From NCBI GenBank assembly GCA_903844815.1, contig CAIMVD010000117.1, forward strand, positions 1-40,076: a stretch of DNA of 40,076 nt. Direction: 5' to 3'. The stretch comes from an uncultured Bacteroidota bacterium. Its GTDB lineage: Bacteria; Bacteroidota; Bacteroidia; Bacteroidales; VadinHA17. Both the position numbers and the translations under genes were made by a program. How positions within the stretch are numbered: position 1 is the first letter of the stretch; the number at the start of each line of letters is the position of its first letter. Shown here one piece after another: positions 34,602 to 40,076 of the stretch. Below the pieces are notes generated by a model. It was not told where the DNA came from, did no database searches, and was given only the letters and a program-made list of their open reading frames with translations.

Positions 34602-35792
34602 ATGGATTACTTATTGGAATTTCAGGAAAATATACTTCGTCAGATAAAAAATGATTTCCGAAGATACCTGCACGACAAGATAAACTGGAAGCATCGGATG
34701 ATTGGGATTAAAGGCCCCAGAGGAGCTGGAAAGACCACGTTGATGTTACAGCATTTAAAATATGATCTCGGAATGCCATCAGAGGCACTTTATATCACAG
34801 CTGACCATAACTGGTTCTATAATCATACCTTGTTTGATGTGGCAAGCGACTGGTACAAGCAGGGAGGGAAGATATTATTTATTGATGAAGTGCATAAATA
34901 CCCCGGGTGGTCAGTGGAATTGAAAAATATTTATGATGGGTTACCCGAGATGAAGGTCGTTTTTTCTGCCTCTTCTGCTTTGGACATTTACCGGGGGGAA
35001 GCCGATTTAAGCAGGAGAGTCATTACCTATTTGCTTGCAGGACTTTCTTTTCGTGAGTTTCTGTTATTTACAGGAGGGATAAGTTTTGAGGCGATTACAA
35101 TTGATGATATTATTAAGAATCATCAGAATATAAGCAGAATGATAACAGAAGATTTTCGTCCTCTACCTGCATTCCGGAAGTATTTGGAAGTAGGCTATCT
35201 GCCTGTAATTGCTGAAGGGGAAGATACCTATCTTATGAAATTGAAGCAGGTGATTAATACAATTGTCGATATAGATCTTGCCTATATAGCTTCTTACAAT
35301 TCCGGAACTGCAATAAAGGTCAAGAAATTATTGGGGGTAATAGCAGAATCGGTACCTTTTAAACCTAATATTGCCTCATTGGCCAGGAAGCTTGATTTAA
35401 GCAGAGACAGTGTCTATCAATATATCTATCAGCTAAGAGATGCTAAATTGCTCAACACCATAAGTACTGAGGGAAAAGGTGTGTCAACCCTGCAAAAGCC
35501 TGACAAAATATTTCTGGAAAACAGCAATCTGGCCTATGCACTTAAGGAAAATCCGGATATTGGCAACATCAGGGAAACATTTGTTTTGAATCAACTGCTT
35601 AATGCAGGCCTAAATGTCAATTCTCCTGCTGAAGGAGATTTTATTGCTGATGGATTAACAATTGAGGTAGGAGGTAAAGGAAAGAATAGAAACCAGGTGA
35701 AGCATCTGGATAACTATCTGATTGCATCTGATAATCTTGAAACAGGATCGGGAAACAAAGCACCAGTCTGGTTATTTGGGTTTTTATACTGA
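34602..35792 (+). CDS. AAA ATPase with DUF4143 domain, copy 2
   Basis: A 396-residue paralogue of the protein at 20834, with the same length and no gaps. Walker A GPRGAGKTT, Walker B ILFIDEVHKYP, winged-helix SLARKLDLSRDSVYQY and the C-terminal IEVGGKGK motif are all kept. Differences are scattered, which fits an old duplication with both copies under selection. The homologous unit also covers about 130 bp upstream and 42 bp downstream. It is surrounded by direct copies of a dispersed repeat and by gene relics. Function unknown; a DNA-associated ATPase is the usual inference. Confidence 0.9.
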   Translation: MDYLLEFQENILRQIKNDFRRYLHDKINWKHRMIGIKGPRGAGKTTLMLQHLKYDLGMPSEALYITADHNWFYNHTLFDVASDWYKQGGKILFIDEVHKYPGWSVELKNIYDGLPEMKVVFSASSALDIYRGEADLSRRVITYLLAGLSFREFLLFTGGISFEAITIDDIIKNHQNISRMITEDFRPLPAFRKYLEVGYLPVIAEGEDTYLMKLKQVINTIVDIDLAYIASYNSGTAIKVKKLLGVIAESVPFKPNIASLARKLDLSRDSVYQYIYQLRDAKLLNTISTEGKGVSTLQKPDKIFLENSNLAYALKENPDIGNIRETFVLNQLLNAGLNVNSPAEGDFIADGLTIEVGGKGKNRNQVKHLDNYLIASDNLETGSGNKAPVWLFGFLY

Positions 35793-35835
35793 CATAAAGC
35801 ATGATTCAGTGAGAATTAATTCAAGATCCGTTTTG

Positions 35836-35933
35836 GGTAACAGCCCAAATTAAGATCCCTGCATCCGCCTTCGGCGTCTGTCGGGGATTCTAACTTATAA
35901 CGCAGGCTGCGAAAATATCTAACCTTGATTTAA
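35836..35933. repeat. Dispersed intergenic repeat, copy D
   Basis: GGTAACAGCCCAAATTAAGA, then ATCCCTGCATCCGCC-TT-CGGCG and a closing GGGGAT make a hairpin; the copy ends in AAATATCTAACCTTGATTTA. It aligns with copy C upstream of the ATPase. Confidence 0.6.
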
Positions 35934-35951
35934 TAAGCATAATATAATCTA

Positions 35952-36396
35952 TCAGAACCTTACAAAATAGCTGATGCTCGCTGCAAGTCTCCAGGCATTT
36001 ACATAGTTGGAATCGTGGTTACCTCCCGGACTGGTATGGATAGAGTTGTCGACTTTTGGAGCAATTTGTAATCCGGGCCCTATAACCAGGTTTATCCCTG
36101 TATTATTCTTTAAATTTATTGTTCTGCCAGCTTTTGCAAATACCAATAGCCTTCTATCGTTGTTTCGATACTGAGCATAATCTCCAATATCATAGACAGA
36201 AGTTATGTTTCCATATTTTAGAAGAATAAATCCACTGTTTAAATACCATGTTCCCCTTGTAGTATCCCCTGATATCTTCGGAAAAATGATAAGAAAAATC
36301 TAATACATATGTCCATAAATTCGTATTCGAAATGATGTTTAATGTATTATCTGGTTTATAAACCTCATGTTTAACCGGGAAGATCTCGAACCTGAA
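35952..36396 (-). pseudogene. Decayed outer-membrane beta-barrel gene (3' part, frameshifted)
   Basis: Two minus-strand frames join to one protein. The first (36396 to about 36270) reads FRFEIFPVKHEVYKPDNTLN, then LWTYVLDFSYHFSED; after a one-base shift near 36264-36272 the second reads GDTTRGTWYLNSGFILLKYG through to LAASISYFVRF and stop. Alternating aromatic strands and a final aromatic residue are typical of outer-membrane barrels. Upstream of 36396 the frame closes with TAG. The 5' part is missing. Confidence 0.6.
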
Positions 36397-36464
36397 CTAT
36401 TCTGATCCAGAGTCATAAATAAATATCATAGATTTACCTTAACACATTGATTACTAAATATTTT

Positions 36465-36487
36465 ATATAACGATCAAATCGTTATAT
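36465..36487. repeat. Perfect 10-bp inverted repeat
   Basis: ATATAACGAT and ATCGTTATAT around CAA. It is AT-rich and lies between the decayed barrel gene and the toxin-antitoxin pair; it could be an operator. There is no T-tract to support a terminator. Confidence 0.5.
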
Positions 36488-36598
36488 TTCAATTATTTAA
36501 TACCTGTTATCACCAAAACCTGGCAAGAAACCTGGCAAGATTTTGGATCACCAGATTTAGGAAAGGGCACTTCATTTTAAAAGAAGAAAATATTATGT

Positions 36599-36606
36599 TA
36601 AATTTG
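36599..36606 (+). promoter_or_regulatory. -7 box of the toxin-antitoxin operon
   Basis: TAAATTTG matches TAnnTTTG and lies 16 bp before the antitoxin ATG. No convincing -33 element is present. Confidence 0.45.
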
Positions 36607-36622
36607 TAAAAAATATTACTGG

Positions 36623-36817
36623 ATGAACACAACGAAAACTCCTGCCGTAAAAGCTGATAAAGAGCCGCTGGAACGGAACTGGGCAATACCTGATCAGGTA
36701 GTTTCATTGGAAGAGATTCAGACAGCCATAAAGAGTGCTGAGGCAGGGCCATTTATGAAGGTTCAGGAAGCAATGAACGATTTTGAGCAATGGCTGATAT
36801 CGAGAGAAAAGAAGTAG
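36623..36817 (+). CDS. Antitoxin of a ParDE/RelBE-like pair
   Basis: A 64-residue acidic protein that begins MNTTKTPAVKADKEPLERN and ends with a helix (FMKVQEAMNDFEQWLISREKK). It overlaps the downstream toxin gene by 28 bp (36790-36817), the standard coupled layout. It has no recognisable DNA-binding domain, so it may bind the toxin mainly through its C-terminal helix. It is identified as an antitoxin by position and size rather than by sequence family. Confidence 0.7.
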   Translation: MNTTKTPAVKADKEPLERNWAIPDQVVSLEEIQTAIKSAEAGPFMKVQEAMNDFEQWLISREKK

Positions 36818-37125
36818 TTCTGTCCACTGCAGCCCAAGCCGATATCAAGGCTATCTTTGTATTCGGGGCTGAAACTTTTGGGTTCATTGCAGCGAAAGCA
36901 TTTGTTGCCGAAGTATATATGAGCATCTGGGGCTTGGATTATCAGTACAATATGCATCCGGAATGCAGGTTCTTAATCACCAAAAACAAGATTTACCACA
37001 ATATAATTCAAGGTAGTTATCTTATTATATATCGTATCACCAGCGAACGGGTTGAAGTGCTAAGGGTACTTAACTCAAGGGTGTCTATCAGGAAGATACG
37101 GGGAGCGAGAGTAACTAAAGTATAA
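36790..37125 (+). CDS. RelE/ParE-family toxin
   Basis: A 111-residue protein with the RelE/ParE fold pattern: an N-terminal strand, STAAQADIKAIFVFGAETFG (helix pair), then FLITKNKIYHNIIQGSYLIIYRI and a VEVLRVLNSRVSIRK C-terminal strand, as in ParE (YRI...V-VLRV-H-R). RelE members cleave ribosome-bound mRNA; ParE members poison gyrase. Which applies is not visible. It is preceded by an overlapping antitoxin gene and lies near recombinase and barrel relics, consistent with an accessory module. Confidence 0.85.
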   Translation: MADIERKEVVLSTAAQADIKAIFVFGAETFGFIAAKAFVAEVYMSIWGLDYQYNMHPECRFLITKNKIYHNIIQGSYLIIYRITSERVEVLRVLNSRVSIRKIRGARVTKV

Positions 37126-37136
37126 AGACAAAATCA

Positions 37137-37313
37137 TTACATTTCCATCATACCTTTATTAATCTCCCACGTTTTATTCATATCCAGACTCGCCAGAAAG
37201 TGATCTGTCACCTGTGCGGTAGAATGTCCCATCATCTCACCGATCTCGTCCCTGGACTTCCCAGATCGTTTCAAGGTAGTAGCGAAGCTGTCTCGAGAGG
37301 TCTTTAACCTGAG
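37137..37313 (-). pseudogene. Tyrosine-recombinase C-terminal remnant
   Basis: The frame includes TSRDSFATTLKRSGKS, EIGEMMGHSTAQVTDHFLAS and a final helix. It aligns with the end of phage-type integrases (RHSFAT ... LGHSS--TT--YL). The catalytic Arg and the GH histidine are kept, but the His after Arg is Asp and the Tyr nucleophile position is Phe. The upstream part is replaced by a motif-rich sequence (37318-37345, CCTTTGCGCCTTCGCGGC-like). Inactive relic. Confidence 0.7.
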
Positions 37314-37502
37314 ATCAACTTCGTGCCTTTGCGCCTTCGCGGCAAATAAAAAGACTTTTCGGAGCAGGCTCAACCTTGAATTGATAAAAGATCAGTTTAT
37401 ATTTTCTTAACTTACCTCTCTTTAATTTAATTTTTTCTTTTAAAATAAATTATCAAATTTATACTTTGACTATTCCGTGAATTAAAAGGAAATTAATCCG
37501 AT

Positions 37503-38540
37503 ATGAAAAACAAAGCGTGGGAAGATCTTGTGAAGATGATTGAGGGTAAAAAACTCAATTACCAGCCTGCAGGTTTTATTATTGACAGTCCATGGATTCC
37601 GGGATGGTACGGGATCTCGAATATCGATTATTATGCTTCTGATGAAAACTGGGTGAAAGCAAACATAAAGGCAATTAACCTCTTTCCGGATGCCTGGTTC
37701 CTGCCTGGTTTCTGGTCGGAATACGGGATGTGCACAGAGCCTTCAGCTTTTGGAGCAAGAATGATCTGGCTTGAAAAGAACCTGCCTCATGCGGAAAAGA
37801 CCCTTCGCGCTGTTGAAGATATTGCCAGTATGCCGCAACCCAATATTAAAACTGACGGACTGCTTCCTTTCGTAATTAATCGTCTCAGAATCAGTGAACA
37901 GGAGATAAATGAATCAGGATCCCGGATTCGTTTTGCTATTGCCAGAGGTCCGCTGAATATTGCAAGTTTCCTGATGGGTACCACCGAATTTATGATGAGC
38001 CTTGCTATGAATCCGGATGAGGCGCAACATCTTATCGATAAGATTACAACATATATCTGTGAATGGATTGCTTATCAGAAAGAGTGCTTCCCGTCAATTG
38101 AAGGAATATTTATACTTGATGATATTATAGGCTTTGTCGGGGAAGATGAATTCAGGCAATTCGTTCTTCCTTCATTCAAAAAAATATTCAGTTCAATTGA
38201 TGCAAAAGCAAAATTTCTCCATAATGATGCACAGGGACTGATCACAGCAAGGTTTCTTAAGGAGATGGGTATCAATATGTTCAATTTTTCATTCGAACAT
38301 ACAATGAGTGAGATAAGGGAACTGGCCGGGCCCGAAGTAATTCTGGTCGGGAATATTCCTCCAAGAGATGTAATGGCAGCAGGAACACCTGCTCAGGTAA
38401 AAGATGCCGTGAAAAAAGCCATGAGTGAAATACAAGATCATTCAAATATTATCTGGTCAGTTGGCGGCGGTATGCCGCCGGACGTCAAAGACGAAAATAT
38501 CTTTGCATTTTTGGACTCAGTAAAAGAAAATTCAAAATGA
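37503..38540 (+). CDS. Uroporphyrinogen decarboxylase (URO-D) family protein
   Basis: A 345-residue cytosolic protein with URO-D-fold features: an N-terminal GWYGISNIDYY segment, RFAIARGPLNIASFLMG, and the barrel strands IEGIFILDDIIGF, FLHNDAQGLI, NMFNFSFEH and VILVGNIPPRDVM. Many such relatives are corrinoid- or thiol-linked methyltransferases rather than heme enzymes; true HemE also has a different N-terminus. The gene is 24 bp before a ThuA-domain gene and may belong to its operon. The substrate is not deducible. Confidence 0.85.
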   Translation: MKNKAWEDLVKMIEGKKLNYQPAGFIIDSPWIPGWYGISNIDYYASDENWVKANIKAINLFPDAWFLPGFWSEYGMCTEPSAFGARMIWLEKNLPHAEKTLRAVEDIASMPQPNIKTDGLLPFVINRLRISEQEINESGSRIRFAIARGPLNIASFLMGTTEFMMSLAMNPDEAQHLIDKITTYICEWIAYQKECFPSIEGIFILDDIIGFVGEDEFRQFVLPSFKKIFSSIDAKAKFLHNDAQGLITARFLKEMGINMFNFSFEHTMSEIRELAGPEVILVGNIPPRDVMAAGTPAQVKDAVKKAMSEIQDHSNIIWSVGGGMPPDVKDENIFAFLDSVKENSK

Positions 38541-38563
38541 GTTATTTATAAATATCTGTGATA

Positions 38564-39358
38564 ATGTTGAAAGTTAAACTGTCATTATTAATCTGCTTGT
38601 TTGCAGTAGCGTCCTTGTTAGCTGTTCCGACGGCACAGAAACGTATTCTGGTTTATACAAAAAACGGAACCGGCTATGTTCATGATAACATAAAGGCAAG
38701 CGTTGAGGCTTTAAAAAAGATCGGTGCAGAAAATAATTTGATTGTTGATGTCTCTGACGACCCTGCTGTTATGACTCCCGGAAACCTCGCAAGATACAAT
38801 TGTCTTGTATTTTCTAATACCAATAACGAGACATTCGCAACCGATGAACAGAGAAACGCATTTAAAGATTATATTCACAATGGTGGCGCATTTGTTGGTA
38901 TTCATTCCGCTTGTGGATCGGAAAGACAATGGCCCTGGTTCTGGTCTATGCTGGGCGGTAAATTCAGGAGGCATCCGAACTATCAGCCATTCGATCTGAA
39001 GATCATTGACAAGAATAATCCCGCAACTGAAATGCTTCCTGATATCTGGAAGTGGAAAGACGAATGCTATTACCTTGATAATCTGAATCCTGACATTCAT
39101 GTCCTGATGGTGGCAGATCTTAAAACTATCGAAGATCCACTGAAAGCTGAATTCCCCGGACAGGTTTTCGGAGATTATTTTCCACTTGCATGGTATCATA
39201 TATTTGAAGGAGCCAGAGTATTCTATACTGCAATCGGACACGATATTGCAGATTATTCCGACCCCTTATATGTAAAGCATATTACTGGAGGAATCCTGTG
39301 GGCGCTGGGGAAAGAAGTTAAAAGTAAAAAGAGTCGCCTGACGCGAATTAATTTGTAA
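38564..39358 (+). CDS. ThuA-domain (trehalose-utilization-like) secreted protein
   Basis: The start is set at the ATG at 38564; a GTG 6 bp upstream is the alternative. Signal peptide MLKVKLSLLICLFAVASLLA. The ThuA fold is recognised from RILVYTKNGTGYVHD, YNCLVFSNTNNETF, YIHNGGAFVGIHSAC, MLGGKFRRHPNYQPFD, PLAWYHIFEGARVFYTAIGH and GGILWALG, in that order, with the HP and WYH residues typical of the family. ThuA proteins occur with Gfo/Idh/MocA oxidoreductases in sugar catabolism, and one follows 28 bp downstream. The 264-residue length is normal. The function is inferred from family and neighbours. Confidence 0.88.
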   Translation: MLKVKLSLLICLFAVASLLAVPTAQKRILVYTKNGTGYVHDNIKASVEALKKIGAENNLIVDVSDDPAVMTPGNLARYNCLVFSNTNNETFATDEQRNAFKDYIHNGGAFVGIHSACGSERQWPWFWSMLGGKFRRHPNYQPFDLKIIDKNNPATEMLPDIWKWKDECYYLDNLNPDIHVLMVADLKTIEDPLKAEFPGQVFGDYFPLAWYHIFEGARVFYTAIGHDIADYSDPLYVKHITGGILWALGKEVKSKKSRLTRINL

Positions 39359-39386
39359 CTAAAAGTCGATCCATAACCAACAAATC

Positions 39387-40076
39387 ATGAAAAAACCGAA
39401 CGAATTAACCAGAAGAAGTTTTGTAAAGACTTCAGTATTTGGGACTGCAGGTGTATTTGTTGCACCAATGATCGTACCATCATCTGTTTTTGGGAAGAGT
39501 GCTCCAAGTAACATTATCAATATTGGACAGATCGGCTTCGGAAGGATAGCTATGACGCACGACCTTGCAGAAACACTTGCATTCGATAGCTGCAGGGTAG
39601 TTGCAGTGGCTGATTTCGATTCAAACAGGGTCGCTAAAGGCAAACAGTTCATTGAGAATTATTATAACACTAAGTCTGGTTCCACGGGTTCCGTTAATGT
39701 AAAAACCTACGGGGATTATCATGAAATTCTCGCCGACAAAAGTATTGACGCAGTTATAATCTCAACTCCCGACCACTGGCATGCTCAACCAGCAATTGAA
39801 GCAGCCCTGGCGGGGAAGGATATTTATGTTCAGAAACCTACTTCTCTTACTATTGCTGAAGGACGACTTTTAAGTAATGTAATACAGAAAACGGGTGTAA
39901 TTCTTCAGGTCGGGACACAGCAGCGTGCTATGCCACAGTTCAGGATTGCAGCTGAGCTGGTCAGGAACGGAAGAATTGGTAAGCTTCATACAGTGAAGAT
40001 CGGGCTTCCCGGTGATCCATCAGGCCCTGAGGCTGCTGAAATGCCTGTTCCTAAGAATCTTAATTACAGGGGATGG
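39387..40076 (+). CDS. Gfo/Idh/MocA family oxidoreductase, exported (cut by window end)
   Basis: The start is the ATG at 39387; 230 codons are visible, and the frame runs off the right edge. Twin-arginine-type signal: LTRRSFVKTSVFGTAGVFVA. Rossmann motif GQIGFGR near residue 48, then STPDHWHAQPAIEAALAGKD and YVQKPTSLT, in which the usual E of EKP is Q. It probably oxidises or isomerises a sugar derivative in the periplasm, together with the ThuA protein upstream. The C-terminal substrate domain is outside the window. Confidence 0.92.
   Translation, partial: MKKPNELTRRSFVKTSVFGTAGVFVAPMIVPSSVFGKSAPSNIINIGQIGFGRIAMTHDLAETLAFDSCRVVAVADFDSNRVAKGKQFIENYYNTKSGSTGSVNVKTYGDYHEILADKSIDAVIISTPDHWHAQPAIEAALAGKDIYVQKPTSLTIAEGRLLSNVIQKTGVILQVGTQQRAMPQFRIAAELVRNGRIGKLHTVKIGLPGDPSGPEAAEMPVPKNLNYRGW

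Noticed and set aside
36520-36542. Tandem repeat of ACCTGGCAAGA
   Set aside because: Only two units and no spacer pattern; not a CRISPR or a site I can interpret.
37503-38540. Heme-biosynthesis uroporphyrinogen decarboxylase (hemE)
   Set aside because: The N-terminal region and genomic context do not fit HemE; only the broader family is supported.

Overview
The window looks like a Bacteroidota chromosome, probably a Bacteroidales/Marinilabiliales-type environmental anaerobe, although the genus cannot be fixed. The signs are a GLPGLI-family protein, a carboxypeptidase-like-domain outer-membrane barrel, a DUF4143 ATPase, Gfo/Idh/MocA oxidoreductases with RR signal peptides, and several TAnnTTTG-type -7 boxes. 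No rRNA, tRNA or CRISPR was recognised.

Positions 1-9000 are a defence and mobile-element island. At the left edge a minus-strand tyrosine-recombinase start and a recombinase-site-like repeat cluster abut an hsdR gene beheaded exactly at Walker A. The rest of a type I R-M operon follows (hsdM, a BRO-N/DinD-like gene, hsdS), then an unknown small gene and a leftover second hsdS tail. Two minus-strand XRE/ImmA-IrrE modules follow, one with a truncated PIN gene.

Positions 9000-20000 hold an FtsX permease tail remnant, a type-B carboxylesterase, a GH3 tail remnant and a large secreted protein with a probable alpha/alpha barrel. Next comes a two-component system divergent from a GLPGLI/outer-membrane-barrel operon. 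Three 10-bp tandem repeats sit between them, which makes a likely OmpR-type operator.

Positions 20000-36000 are framed by two nearly identical AAA/DUF4143 ATPase cassettes, each with the same inverted repeat around its promoter. Between them lie a PAS sensor whose kinase half was deleted at a short homology, a REC-PP2C phosphatase that was its operon partner, a subtype-B-tannase-like esterase, a 1509-residue hybrid histidine kinase that is the intact paralogue of the deleted one, a SatP-type acetate transporter and a Gfo/Idh/MocA oxidoreductase. A family of dispersed hairpin repeats flanks the second cassette.

Positions 36000-40076 hold a decayed outer-membrane-barrel gene, a ParDE-like toxin-antitoxin pair, a decayed recombinase tail, and a same-strand catabolic cluster: a URO-D-family protein, a ThuA-domain protein and a Gfo/Idh/MocA oxidoreductase that runs off the window. 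The overall theme is heavy gene erosion: at least eight 3'- or 5'-truncated relics lie between intact signalling, carbohydrate/ester catabolism and defence genes.
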